Source of the DNA: Emticicia sp. CRIBPO
Lineage (GTDB): Bacteria > Bacteroidota > Bacteroidia > Cytophagales > Spirosomataceae
Direction: 5' to 3'
DNA: 64,000 bases
Assembly: GCF_009905725.1 (NCBI RefSeq)
Contig: NZ_JAAAKV010000002.1
Coordinates: 496,001 to 560,000, forward strand
The notes beneath the pieces were generated by a model that saw only the letters and a program-made list of their open reading frames with translations, had not been told where the DNA came from and did not search any database. The position numbers and the translations under genes are program-made. Positions within the stretch are counted from its first letter, which is position 1, and each line of letters begins with the position of its first letter. Positions 9,765 to 18,610 of this stretch are shown piece by piece.

Positions 9765-10550
9765 TTATACTTCTTCCGGTATAACACTGGTTTTGAGTAT
9801 CGTGTTCAAAAACTTACCCATTATTTCATTAAACCGCTCAGGTCTTTCCATCATCGGAGCATGGCAGCACTTATCAATAAAGTGCAATTCTGAGTTAGGA
9901 ATCAGGCGGTTAAATTCGTGTCCTACGTGCGGCGGGGTGATGGTGTCATTGAGTCCCCAGATCAGGCAGGTAGGCACGTTGATGGCCGTAATATCCTTGG
10001 CCATATTGTGACGTTGTGCAGATTTCGCAATCTGAACAATATTCATACACTTGGGAATGCTCGAAGTTATTTCAAAAACTTCGTCAAGAAGCTCTTTTGT
10101 AGCTGTTTCGGGCTCGTAGAAAGTGTAGGCTACTCTTTCCTTGATATATTCATAATTCCCTCTTTTAGGGAAAGATCCGCCCATGGTATTTTCAAACAAC
10201 CCTGATGAACCGGTAAGGATAAGCGATTTCACGTTGTCAAGATGAGCAAGAGTATATAGCAATCCCACGTGACCGCCAAGTGAATTACCCAGTAAAATGA
10301 TATCTTTCAATTGTTTGAATTCCACAAAACGCTCAATAAAAGAACGAAGTCCGTCAAGACTGGCTTCTCTCATCGGCATATCGTATATCGGCATCACCGG
10401 AATGATGATCCTGCAGTTATGTCTGAATCCTTCTATTACCCCGTCAAAATTACTTAAGGCCCCAAAAAGACCATGTAAAACCATCAATGGCTGACCCTCT
10501 CCTTCATCTATATAACGGAATTCACCGTGGGTTTTTACGTCGTAAGTCAT
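9765..10550 (-). CDS. Alpha/beta hydrolase
   Basis: This 261-residue protein has the alpha/beta hydrolase fold signatures: the oxyanion HG in VLHGLFG (residues 25-31), the nucleophile elbow GNSLGG (88-93, Ser90), an acid candidate in the LIWGLNDTITPP segment, and a late His in DKCCHAPMMERPERF. It has no signal peptide. The substrate cannot be told from the sequence; related Bacteroidota proteins are annotated only as hydrolases. It lies 15 bases upstream of the CBS gene, so the two are probably cotranscribed. Confidence 0.9.
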   Translation of the reverse strand: MTYDVKTHGEFRYIDEGEGQPLMVLHGLFGALSNFDGVIEGFRHNCRIIIPVMPIYDMPMREASLDGLRSFIERFVEFKQLKDIILLGNSLGGHVGLLYTLAHLDNVKSLILTGSSGLFENTMGGSFPKRGNYEYIKERVAYTFYEPETATKELLDEVFEITSSIPKCMNIVQIAKSAQRHNMAKDITAINVPTCLIWGLNDTITPPHVGHEFNRLIPNSELHFIDKCCHAPMMERPERFNEIMGKFLNTILKTSVIPEEV

Positions 10551-10769
10551 AAAAAACTATTCGTTTTTATTTGCTGATTTTTAAAATAATACACAAAATA
10601 CTACTATTAATGTGAAGAATCAAAACATTTTTGTCGTATCAATGATATTAAACGACCTGAATCTTGAAATCCTTCTCTTCTAACCTCTTATAATATAGTA
10701 ATTTAATAGACTAATAACTTCAAAAGTAAGCTAACAGACTACCGGAACTCTTAGAAATTTTCCGGATTT

Positions 10770-11510
10770 CTACTGACGGTCTTTCAGGAAGTCCCTGATC
10801 TGAGCCTCGGCCAGAGTCACAATTTCTTCAGAAGTTTTACCTTTCGATTCAATGGGCTCAAGGGTGTTCCAAGCCATCCTGGTAAAGGACCTCAGCGGAA
10901 AAACCCCGGTAGGATTAAACTTCCCGGTGTTTTGAATGGCGATAGGTACCACGAGAGCATCAGGGCAACGTTTCAGAAGCGTAGATACCCCACCTACTGA
11001 AAACGGCTTTAACTTCCCGGTTCTGGACCTTGTGCCCTCCGGAAAAATAACGCCTGAATACTGATGCTCGTAAATGTATTTGCCAAAACGGGCAATCTCA
11101 AGGATGGCCTGTTTAGTGTCTTTTCTGTCGATAAGTGCTGCTTTACCTACCCTGAGATTATAAGAAATACTGGGAATACCTTTTGATAATTCGATTTTGG
11201 AAACAAACAAAGGCGTATGTTTTTTCAGGAACCAGATGATTCCCGGAATATCAAACATGCTTTGGTGATTGGAAATAAATATCTTGGTGCGGCCCTCAGG
11301 AAGTTCTGTTTGCTGATGAAAATGAATGGTTGATCCGGTAAGGTACCAGCCGTGGGTGATGAAGAAATTCAGCCATTCCACAGATTTCTGGTGGACTTTC
11401 TGCCCGAAAAACTCGTAGCAGATGTATTGAATCCCATGAAAAATAACTAAAATTAATCCGAAATACAACAGATAAACCGCACTCAGAACATAATCTAAAA
11501 CTACCTTCAT
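10770..11510 (-). CDS. plsC: 1-acyl-sn-glycerol-3-phosphate acyltransferase
   Basis: This 246-residue enzyme carries the acyltransferase motifs NHQSMFD (the HX4D catalytic motif) and FPEGTRSRTGKL (the phosphate-binding EGTR motif). An N-terminal hydrophobic anchor covers about residues 1-30. It adds the second acyl chain to lysophosphatidic acid at the inner face of the cytoplasmic membrane. It is transcribed leftward, away from the acyl-ACP desaturase; the shared intergenic region therefore holds promoters for two lipid genes. The length fits the family. Confidence 0.92.
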   Translation of the reverse strand: MKVVLDYVLSAVYLLYFGLILVIFHGIQYICYEFFGQKVHQKSVEWLNFFITHGWYLTGSTIHFHQQTELPEGRTKIFISNHQSMFDIPGIIWFLKKHTPLFVSKIELSKGIPSISYNLRVGKAALIDRKDTKQAILEIARFGKYIYEHQYSGVIFPEGTRSRTGKLKPFSVGGVSTLLKRCPDALVVPIAIQNTGKFNPTGVFPLRSFTRMAWNTLEPIESKGKTSEEIVTLAEAQIRDFLKDRQ

Positions 11511-11735
11511 TCATTTAAAGTTTAAAATTCCGGGTGCAAAAATACTCAAATTTTCCTGCCGATTGACAGGCCGGTGAGTTAAAAATCATTTCTCATAAAA
11601 ATATAACACGAGATGAATGCCTTAATAAAGACGGTCGTTTAGACACCATAACCTCAAAGAACTACCCTGCATATATACCTCCCGGAGGCAGAACTTATTT
11701 ATTTTGCAATTTTATCTGGTATGATTTTTTATCAT

Positions 11736-11743
11736 TACTTTTG
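11736..11743 (+). promoter_or_regulatory. Bacteroidota -7 element (TACTTTTG) for the desaturase
   Basis: TACTTTTG matches TAnnTTTG exactly and lies 29 bases ahead of the ATG at 11772. It argues against any longer reading frame starting at or before 11721. No clear -33 element is seen at the usual spacing. Confidence 0.55.
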
Positions 11744-11771
11744 TTGTATTGTTAAATTAAAAAAGAATCAT

Positions 11772-12752
11772 ATGAATTTACCCATGTCAAGGATTGAGGT
11801 AATGAAATTTTTGGGTCAAAAAATAGATGAATTGGTTAATGAATTCCTTAAACCGATTGATAAAAACTGGCAACCTGCTGATTTCCTCCCCGATTCGAGT
11901 TCGGAAAAATTTATGGAAGAGGTAAAACTTCTGCAGGAATCCTGCAAAGAGTTACCTTATGACTATATGGCTGTATTGATCGGAGATACCATTACAGAAG
12001 AAGCTTTACCCACTTATGAATCCTGGCTGATGACCGTTGAGGGCATAGACCAGGTGAATGAGCCGGCCGGATGGTCGAAATGGGTAAGGTGGTGGACCGC
12101 TGAAGAAAACCGTCACGGAGATTTACTGAATAAATATCTGTACCTGTCCGGACGTGTCAATATGAGAGAGATGGAAACCTCAACGCAGTATCTTATTGCT
12201 GATGGTTTTGACATCGGAACGGGCGTGGACCCTTACCGAAACTTTGTATATACTTCTTTCCAGGAGTTGGCTACGAACATTTCCCACAGGAGAACAGCTA
12301 CGCTTTCAAAGCAATACGGCAACAATCAGCTTTCGAAAATCTGCGGGATGATTGCTGCAGATGAAATGCGTCATGCCAAGGCTTACAAAACTTTTGTAGA
12401 GCGAATCTTCGAAGTGGACCCTTCGGAAATGATGCTGGCTTTTGAAGATATGATGAAAAAGAAAATTGTTATGCCTGCCCACTTCCTGAGAGAAAGCGGA
12501 GTGAAAATGAGCCAGACTTTTTCTCACTTCTCTGATGCCGCACAGCGTCTGGGTGTTTATACTACTTATGATTATATCCAGATACTGGAAGACCTGATCG
12601 CTGAATGGAAGATAGAAAATATGGGAGGGTTCAATGACGCGGCTGAGCGTGCGAGAGACTATGTGATAGCCCTGCCGAACCGTCTGAAAAGAATTGCTGA
12701 GAGAACCAAGGTGCCTCAGCTGGAATATGAGTTCAGCTGGATAACCAGGTAA
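11772..12752 (+). CDS. Acyl-[acyl-carrier-protein] desaturase
   Basis: This 326-residue soluble di-iron enzyme introduces a double bond into acyl-ACP. The two ferritin-like iron motifs are visible: EENRHGDLLNKYLYLSG near residues 112-128 and DEMRHAKAYKTF near residues 197-208. I chose ATG 11772 because it follows a TACTTTTG promoter element; an in-frame extension to 11721 would overlap the promoter. A good terminator follows at 12836. It is divergent from plsC, consistent with a membrane-lipid role. The stearoyl (delta-9) specificity is family knowledge, not visible here. Confidence 0.93.
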   Translation: MNLPMSRIEVMKFLGQKIDELVNEFLKPIDKNWQPADFLPDSSSEKFMEEVKLLQESCKELPYDYMAVLIGDTITEEALPTYESWLMTVEGIDQVNEPAGWSKWVRWWTAEENRHGDLLNKYLYLSGRVNMREMETSTQYLIADGFDIGTGVDPYRNFVYTSFQELATNISHRRTATLSKQYGNNQLSKICGMIAADEMRHAKAYKTFVERIFEVDPSEMMLAFEDMMKKKIVMPAHFLRESGVKMSQTFSHFSDAAQRLGVYTTYDYIQILEDLIAEWKIENMGGFNDAAERARDYVIALPNRLKRIAERTKVPQLEYEFSWITR

Positions 12753-12835
12753 TTGTCAAGACAAAAGAGAAAGAAAAAGGCTAAGTTTATTTTCTGTTCT
12801 CAATCTGATTCCTGTATTAACAGAAATAACATGAG

Positions 12836-12870
12836 AAAAGCACCGTTTTAAAAGGCGGTGCTTTTGTTTT
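12836..12870 (+). terminator. Rho-independent terminator after the desaturase
   Basis: AAAAGCACCG (12836-12845) pairs with CGGTGCTTTT (12856-12865) around a 10-base loop and is followed by a T-rich run. It ends the acyl-ACP desaturase transcript. Confidence 0.85.
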
Positions 12871-13056
12871 TATTTATGCCTGAAAAGAGGGTGATTCTCT
12901 TCGCCGGCAGTAATTTAACTCAAAAACCCCGGATTAAACTTTTTTTCACAATTCAGACCTTCCGGATAAATTTGGACTCTTCCAATTAAAACTTTGACAA
13001 TCAAGAGTTTACTTAAATTTAATTTTAAGATATTTATTTATTCGGTTTTTAATTCC

Positions 13057-13064
13057 TACCTTTG
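13057..13064 (+). promoter_or_regulatory. Promoter element (TACCTTTG) for typA in the 400-base gap
   Basis: The gap 12753-13152 holds the desaturase terminator, then AT-rich sequence, then TACCTTTG, a perfect TAnnTTTG element. Transcription from it would give a leader of roughly 80 bases before the typA ATG at 13153, which is preceded by AGAGGAA. I see no gene or riboswitch in the gap. Confidence 0.55.
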
Positions 13065-13152
13065 CAGACTTTTTGATAAAGACTGCCTTAAAACAGCCTG
13101 TTTTCAAAGATTTAAAGTTCATCAAAATTATCCCTCGAAAAGAGGAAATTCA

Positions 13153-14979
13153 ATGCAAGAAATAAGAAATATTGCGATCATTGCTCACGTTGACCACGGT
13201 AAAACTACGTTGGTTGATAAAATCATTCATGCGTCAAAAATCTTCAGAGAGAATCAGGAGTTTGGAGACTTGATTCTGGACAACAATGATCTTGAACGTG
13301 AAAGAGGTATTACCATCGTTTCCAAAAACGTTTCGGTAAGGTACAATGGTGTAAAGATCAATATTATCGATACTCCGGGTCACGCCGACTTCGGTGGCGA
13401 GGTTGAGCGTGTGCTTAAACTGGCTGACGGTGTTATTTTGCTCGTAGATGCTTTTGAAGGCCCTATGCCTCAGACACGTTTCGTGTTAGGAAAAGCTCTT
13501 GACTTAGGTTTGAAGCCAATCGTGGTAGTAAATAAAGTTGATAAAGAAAACTGCAGACCTGACGAAGTACATGAAAATGTTTTCGACCTGATGTTTAACC
13601 TTAACGCAACTGAAGATCAGTTAGACTTCCCTTGCCTTTACGGTTCATCAAAACAAGGCTGGATGAGCACTGACTGGAAAACGCCAACAACCGATATCAT
13701 TCCTTTATTGGATTCGATCATCAAAAACATTCCGGCGTCTCCTGTTAATGAAGGAACTGCACAAATGCAGATTACATCTCTTGACTATTCTTCTTTCGTA
13801 GGCCGTATCGCTGTAGGCCGTGTAGCCCGCGGTACTCTGAAAGAAGGGATGCAGGTTGTATTAATCAAATCTGACGGTTCTCAGAAAAAAATGAAAATCA
13901 AAGAACTTCATGTTTTTGAAGGTCTTGGCAAAGTGAAAGTAGCAGAAGTAGGTTCTGGAGAAATCTGTGCCGTGACAGGTATCGAAGATTTCGAAATCGG
14001 TGATACTATCGCTGATGCGGAATTCCCTGAAGCATTGCCAAGAATTTCTATTGATGAGCCGACAATGAACATGTTGTTTACCATCAATAACTCTCCGTTC
14101 TTTGGTAAAGAAGGTAAATTTGTAACTTCAAGACACATCCGTGACCGTTTGATGAAAGAGACTGAAAAGAATCTTGCATTGAGAGTTCAGAGTGGTGATA
14201 CAGAAGATAAATTCATCGTATTTGGCCGTGGTATTCTTCACTTGTCTGTTTTGATCGAAACGATGCGTCGTGAAGGTTATGAACTTCAGGTAGGACAGCC
14301 TCAGGTATTGTACAAAGAAAATGAAAACGGTGAAAAACTGGAGCCTATCGAAACTTTGGTAGTTGACGTTCCGGAAGAAACCGCAGGTAAAGTAATCGAA
14401 CTGGCTACGCAAAGAAAAGGTGAGCTTCTGATCATGGAACCGAAAGGAGATTTGCAACACCTTGAGTTCAACATTCCTTCGAGAGGTTTGATCGGTTTGA
14501 GATCAAATGTTTTGACAGCTACGCAAGGTGAAGCCATCATGAACCACAGATTTAAATCTTACGAGCCGTACAAAGGCCCGATTCCAGGTAGAATTAACGG
14601 TTCAATGATCTCTATGGGTAATGGTCCGGCCATCGCCTACTCCATTGATAAACTTCAGGACAGAGGTACATTCTTCGTAGATCCAGGTGAAGAAGTTTAC
14701 ATGGGTATGGTTATCGGAGAGCACAACCGTCAGAATGATATCGTGGTGAATGTTCAGACTTCGAAAAAACTGACCAACATGCGTGCTTCAGGTTCTGATG
14801 ACAACGTGAAAATTGCTCCGAAAATCAATTTCTCTCTTGAAGAGTGTATGGAATATATCCAGAAAGATGAATACCTGGAAATTACACCTAAGACACTTCG
14901 TATGAGAAAGATTTATCTTGACGAAAACGAACGTAAGCGTATGGAGAGGGTTTCAGAGACCAACTCTGTATTTGCATAA
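13153..14979 (+). CDS. typA: Ribosome-associated GTPase TypA/BipA
   Basis: This 608-residue translational GTPase has the G1 motif AHVDHGKTTL near the N-terminus, RGITI (switch I), DTPGHADFGGEVER (G3) and NKVD (G4), followed by EF-G-like domains II, III and V and the BipA-specific C-terminal domain. TypA acts on ribosomes under stress and in 50S assembly. The frame is open upstream to 12994, but that extension crosses the promoter element and is not family-like; ATG 13153 gives the standard MQEIRNIAIIAHVDHGK start. The gene stands alone, with a terminator at 15000. Confidence 0.96.
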   Translation: MQEIRNIAIIAHVDHGKTTLVDKIIHASKIFRENQEFGDLILDNNDLERERGITIVSKNVSVRYNGVKINIIDTPGHADFGGEVERVLKLADGVILLVDAFEGPMPQTRFVLGKALDLGLKPIVVVNKVDKENCRPDEVHENVFDLMFNLNATEDQLDFPCLYGSSKQGWMSTDWKTPTTDIIPLLDSIIKNIPASPVNEGTAQMQITSLDYSSFVGRIAVGRVARGTLKEGMQVVLIKSDGSQKKMKIKELHVFEGLGKVKVAEVGSGEICAVTGIEDFEIGDTIADAEFPEALPRISIDEPTMNMLFTINNSPFFGKEGKFVTSRHIRDRLMKETEKNLALRVQSGDTEDKFIVFGRGILHLSVLIETMRREGYELQVGQPQVLYKENENGEKLEPIETLVVDVPEETAGKVIELATQRKGELLIMEPKGDLQHLEFNIPSRGLIGLRSNVLTATQGEAIMNHRFKSYEPYKGPIPGRINGSMISMGNGPAIAYSIDKLQDRGTFFVDPGEEVYMGMVIGEHNRQNDIVVNVQTSKKLTNMRASGSDDNVKIAPKINFSLEECMEYIQKDEYLEITPKTLRMRKIYLDENERKRMERVSETNSVFA

Positions 14980-14999
14980 TACTGACCGGATATTGATAC

Positions 15000-15040
15000 A
15001 AAAACCTCAGAGAATTAAGCATTCTTTGAGGTTTTTTTTT
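15000..15040 (+). terminator. Rho-independent terminator after typA
   Basis: AAAAACCTCAGAGAAT (15000-15015) pairs, with one mismatch, with ATTCTTTGAGGTTTTT (15021-15036), followed by more T residues. The next promoter element begins at its end. Confidence 0.8.
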
Positions 15041-15047
15041 AGTTTTG
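15040..15047 (+). promoter_or_regulatory. Promoter element (TAGTTTTG) for the yciI-ribD pair
   Basis: TAGTTTTG is a perfect TAnnTTTG element directly after the typA terminator and 17 bases before the YciI-like gene. The implied leader is only about 10 bases. Confidence 0.5.
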
Positions 15048-15064
15048 GACATAATTAAAAGAGA

Positions 15065-15355
15065 ATGAAACAATACCTGGTTTTAGGAAGAGACGGAAAA
15101 GATGAACAGGCCCTTGAAAGAAGAATGGGTCAGCGGCCACAGCATTTTGAAGGGGCCAGAAAACTAAAATCCAAGAATAATTTTATTGTGGGCGGAGCCA
15201 TGCTCGACGACAACGATAAAATGATCGGTTCGGCGATGATCGTTCAGTTTGAAACGACCGACGATTTAAATGAATGGCTGGCTGAAGAGCCTTATATCAA
15301 TGGTAAAGTGTGGGATTCTTATGAGGTAATTCCCTTCAGAGTAGCCGATGTCTGA
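15065..15355 (+). CDS. YciI-like family protein
   Basis: This 96-residue protein has the small ferredoxin-like YciI fold pattern: MKQYLVLGRDGKD, then ALERRMGQRPQHFEGA, a mid-protein FIVGGAMLDDNDKMIGSAMIVQF, and the typical LNEWLAEEPYINGKVWDSYEVIPF ending. YciI-type proteins have been proposed as small dehydratases or decarboxylases, but most are uncharacterised. It overlaps the start of ribD by 8 bases, so the two are translationally coupled. A link to riboflavin synthesis is suggested only by position. Confidence 0.88.
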   Translation: MKQYLVLGRDGKDEQALERRMGQRPQHFEGARKLKSKNNFIVGGAMLDDNDKMIGSAMIVQFETTDDLNEWLAEEPYINGKVWDSYEVIPFRVADV

Positions 15356-16376
15356 GATAAAATACATGCAGAGAGCTTTGGAGCTTGCAGCCCTGGGAAC
15401 AGGCTCTGTGAGCCCGAATCCTTTAGTGGGCTGCGTGATTGTTTTCCAGGACATCATCATCGGAGAAGGCTGGCATCAGCAATATGGCGGACCACATGCT
15501 GAGGTCAATGCCGTCAATAATGTTTCTGATCCTGAAAAATTAAAGGAGTCTACAGTTTATGTTACCCTTGAACCCTGCTCCCATTTCGGCAAAACGCCGC
15601 CGTGTGCTGATCTGCTGATCAGGCAGCAGGTTAAAAAAGTAGTGATATGCAACATCGACCCGTTCCCTTTGGTGGCCGGGAAGGGCATTCAAAAGCTAAA
15701 AGATGCCGGAATAGAGGTAGAAACAGGTTTGCTTGAAAAAGAAGGCCGGCACCTGAACCGGAGGTTTTTCAAATCGGTTGAATCGGATCGTCCGTACATC
15801 ATCCTGAAATGGGCAGAAACAGCGGATGGTTTTCTGGCAGGGGCAGATCAAAAGCCGCTTAAAATAACCGGTGCATTTTCAGATATGCTGGTACACAAAT
15901 GGCGTTCTGAGGAAGACGCCATTATGGTAGGCACCAATACAGCAGCGATTGATAATCCATCTTTAAATGTAAGACACTGGGAAGGAAAAAATCCGGTGAG
16001 GATATTGATTGACAGCACCTTAAAACTCGATAGAAACCTGAGGGTATTTGATCAGTCACAAAAAACCATCATTTTCAATACTGTTGAAGACCGAACAGAA
16101 GGAGAAAATCTCTATATCAGAATCAGCAAAAACTCCGAAAACCTCAGCGAGATCCTGGATAAACTTCATGAGCTGAAAATAAGGTCCGTTTTTGTAGAGG
16201 GAGGAGCCACACTGCTCAACAGCTTTATCCGCAGCGGATTATTTGATGAAATAAGAATTTTAAAGAATAAATCAGCCATCAAAAGCGGGATTCCCGCACC
16301 ACATGTACCTCCCGGAATAAAACTGATAAAAACCGGGCTGTTTGAAGAAGATGAATTAAGCGTTTTTTTAACCTGA
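15348..16376 (+). CDS. ribD: Bifunctional riboflavin biosynthesis protein RibD
   Basis: This 342-residue enzyme performs the deaminase and reductase steps of riboflavin synthesis. The N-terminal cytidine-deaminase-like zinc site is complete: HAE at 50-52 and PCSHFGKTPPC at 76-86 (Cys77, Cys86). The reductase domain follows from about residue 155, with the motif ILKWAETADGF and the later FVEGGATLLNSF. It overlaps the YciI gene. No other rib gene is in the window, and no FMN riboswitch is evident upstream. Confidence 0.94.
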   Translation: MSEIKYMQRALELAALGTGSVSPNPLVGCVIVFQDIIIGEGWHQQYGGPHAEVNAVNNVSDPEKLKESTVYVTLEPCSHFGKTPPCADLLIRQQVKKVVICNIDPFPLVAGKGIQKLKDAGIEVETGLLEKEGRHLNRRFFKSVESDRPYIILKWAETADGFLAGADQKPLKITGAFSDMLVHKWRSEEDAIMVGTNTAAIDNPSLNVRHWEGKNPVRILIDSTLKLDRNLRVFDQSQKTIIFNTVEDRTEGENLYIRISKNSENLSEILDKLHELKIRSVFVEGGATLLNSFIRSGLFDEIRILKNKSAIKSGIPAPHVPPGIKLIKTGLFEEDELSVFLT

Positions 16377-16475
16377 GTTCCAACCTTTGGATCAAAATTT
16401 GAATCATAACCTGTAACCCTTATACATAGTACATCAGACATTTTTCGTTTGACGGTATTATACTCTTTTCAAAAC

Positions 16476-17072
16476 ATGACGAGTCATACCGAGATAGTTG
16501 AGGCTTGCATCCGTCAGGATCGGGCAGCTCAGAAGCAGTTTTATGAACTGTTCTCAGGGAAACTATTTGCTGTAGCGATGAGGTACATGAAAAACAGAGA
16601 TAATGCCCAGGACGTTTTACAGGATTCTTTTGTCAAAATTTATAAGAATCTGCAAAATTTCAGGTTCGATTGTCCGCTTGAAGCCTGGTTAAAAAGAATA
16701 GTGATCAATACTGCCTTAAAAGCTTTACAAAAGCAACCGGACTGGCAAATTGGAATGGACGATAATCTGCAGATAGAAACGACGATCACCCATTCGAATT
16801 TCGGATTCGAAAACCTGAAATATGATGCTTTACTGGCCATGATCGGTGAGCTGCCGGAAGGTTGCCGTATGATTTTCAACCTTTTTGCGATTGAAGGCTA
16901 TAAACACAATGAGATATCTGACATGCTGGGTATCACAGAGGGAACATCCAAATCACAATATTCCAGGGCGAGACAATTGCTGATGGAAAAATTATTAAAA
17001 GAAAAGAGGAAGGAAGACAGGTCGATGGAAGATTTAAATTTAGAAGAAAACAGGAAGGATATTTTATTATAA
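16476..17072 (+). CDS. ECF-type RNA polymerase sigma factor
   Basis: This 198-residue sigma-70 family protein has region 2 (KLFAVAMRYMKNRDNAQDVLQDSFVKI split over about residues 25-60) and region 4 (EGYKHNEISDMLGITEGTSKSQ, about 140-165) with its recognition helix. I use ATG 16476 rather than the in-frame TTG at 16449, since MTSHTEIVEACIRQD is a normal family opening. One base separates its stop from the next gene, whose product has an anti-sigma-like N-terminus. The pair probably forms an envelope-stress module; this is inference from the arrangement. Confidence 0.92.
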   Translation: MTSHTEIVEACIRQDRAAQKQFYELFSGKLFAVAMRYMKNRDNAQDVLQDSFVKIYKNLQNFRFDCPLEAWLKRIVINTALKALQKQPDWQIGMDDNLQIETTITHSNFGFENLKYDALLAMIGELPEGCRMIFNLFAIEGYKHNEISDMLGITEGTSKSQYSRARQLLMEKLLKEKRKEDRSMEDLNLEENRKDILL

Positions 17073-17073
17073 A

Positions 17074-18522
17074 ATGGAGTCTAAACCTAAAAAAACATTC
17101 GAGGACCATTGGGCAGAGGCGTTTAAAGACGCTTCGATGGTTCCGCCTGATCAGTGTTGGGATAACATTGAAAAGGAGTTGGACAAAAAAGAAGAAAGAA
17201 AGCCTTTTCTCCTGATCTGGAGAAACAAAGGCCTGGCCTCGGGCATAGCTGCCATGCTTCTGCTTACCTTAGGCTACGTACTGTTTCAGAAAAACGGCCG
17301 TTTGAATACAGTTAGATCTGAAAGTGTTGCTCTGAAGCCTGAAATCAAAGCTTCAGAAAAAATGAATGATACAGATAAAGAATCACAGGTTATTGATAAA
17401 AATACAGCTATTGTTACTGAAAAAGTAAAAACACCGGAGCAGAAAAACGACCTGGCTGAGGCCACCTATTCGCGGAAGCCTGAGGTATCTATCAGCAAAA
17501 TTTCTGTTGCAGCCACCAGTGTTGTCAGCACAAAAGAGACTGTAACCGTTGCGGCAATTCAACCGCCGGCATGGATTGATGAATCAAAAACCCTGGCCGC
17601 TTCAGATCAGATTGAAAAAACTACATTCGGTAATGTAACCACTCTGGCTGCCGCTGATTTTGAGCCTTACGGCAACCGATTTAACAATAAAAGAGAAAAG
17701 CTGTCTTACGAATTCCCTGAAAATACAGATGTTGTAGCTTCTGACAATAAAAGCAGGAAAGGATTCTGGATGGGATTAAATTCCGGTGTTTCACCGTTTA
17801 ATCCTAATTATTCAGATTCGAATTTTGGTAGTGACGCCGTAAGTTCTGCCAATAAAGTATCGTCCGAGTCCTTTAATTATGCATCTTCGTCTTCTGTTCT
17901 TCCCAACAACAGACCCTCTTCACAACCAACCAATCAGATTCAGAACGGGAGAGCAGTGAACATCGGCATAACCATGGGCAAAAAACTAAGCAAAAGACTT
18001 GGGCTTGAATCGGGTTTCCGGTATTTAAGAGCCAACTCGAGCCTGCAAACCAATGTGTATGCCATCAATGAAAACACGGGAGAGATCCAGGCTTATTTTC
18101 AGGCCAATTATCTGAATCAGAGAGTCAATACCGATAATACCATCATTTCTTTGTCTGAAAACGGCAATCAGGCCTATGATTACATGAGCATCCCGATGCA
18201 AATGAGCTATCAGATTCCTATTTTGAAAAAACTGGACCTGCAATTACTCGGTGGTTTATCCGGAGACCTTTTCCTCAGAAGTGTTTTAAGTGGAGCTAAC
18301 TCCGGCAAAAATACCTTGACAGCCTCTAATTCAACTTACAAGTCACTGAATGTAAGCGGACTTGGTGGAGCAAGACTGAACTATGCCGTAGGTAAAAACT
18401 GGGAAGCTGTTTTCGGATCATTCTATCAGCACTCACTGAACTCCGGCTTAAAATCAGGGAATCATCTTTCTTTCAAGCCCAAGATGTTTGGTTTGACTTA
18501 CGGCCTGAATTATAAGTTCTGA
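17074..18522 (+). CDS. Anti-sigma-like N-terminus fused to outer-membrane-type beta-barrel
   Basis: This 482-residue protein begins with a cytoplasmic segment containing the motif PPDQCWDNIEKELDKKEE (residues 24-41), which resembles the N-terminus of Bacteroidota anti-sigma proteins. A single membrane helix follows (about 54-71), then a Lys/Glu/Thr-rich linker to about residue 220, and finally a glycine- and aromatic-rich beta-strand region (about 225-482, ending LTYGLNYKF) of the PorT/outer membrane beta-barrel type. It starts 1 base after the sigma gene. A protein spanning from cytoplasm to outer membrane would be one way to sense the envelope; the function is inferred. Confidence 0.82.
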   Translation: MESKPKKTFEDHWAEAFKDASMVPPDQCWDNIEKELDKKEERKPFLLIWRNKGLASGIAAMLLLTLGYVLFQKNGRLNTVRSESVALKPEIKASEKMNDTDKESQVIDKNTAIVTEKVKTPEQKNDLAEATYSRKPEVSISKISVAATSVVSTKETVTVAAIQPPAWIDESKTLAASDQIEKTTFGNVTTLAAADFEPYGNRFNNKREKLSYEFPENTDVVASDNKSRKGFWMGLNSGVSPFNPNYSDSNFGSDAVSSANKVSSESFNYASSSSVLPNNRPSSQPTNQIQNGRAVNIGITMGKKLSKRLGLESGFRYLRANSSLQTNVYAINENTGEIQAYFQANYLNQRVNTDNTIISLSENGNQAYDYMSIPMQMSYQIPILKKLDLQLLGGLSGDLFLRSVLSGANSGKNTLTASNSTYKSLNVSGLGGARLNYAVGKNWEAVFGSFYQHSLNSGLKSGNHLSFKPKMFGLTYGLNYKF

Positions 18523-18610
18523 TTTCACCAGCGACAATCAGGTACGATTATCTCCTAAATTCAATTTCTTTGCTTATTTTGCAATATTAAACTGCTTTAA
18601 GCCAAAGAAT

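Noticed and set aside
12994-13152. N-terminal extension of TypA
   Set aside because: It crosses the TACCTTTG promoter element and adds 53 residues not seen in the family.
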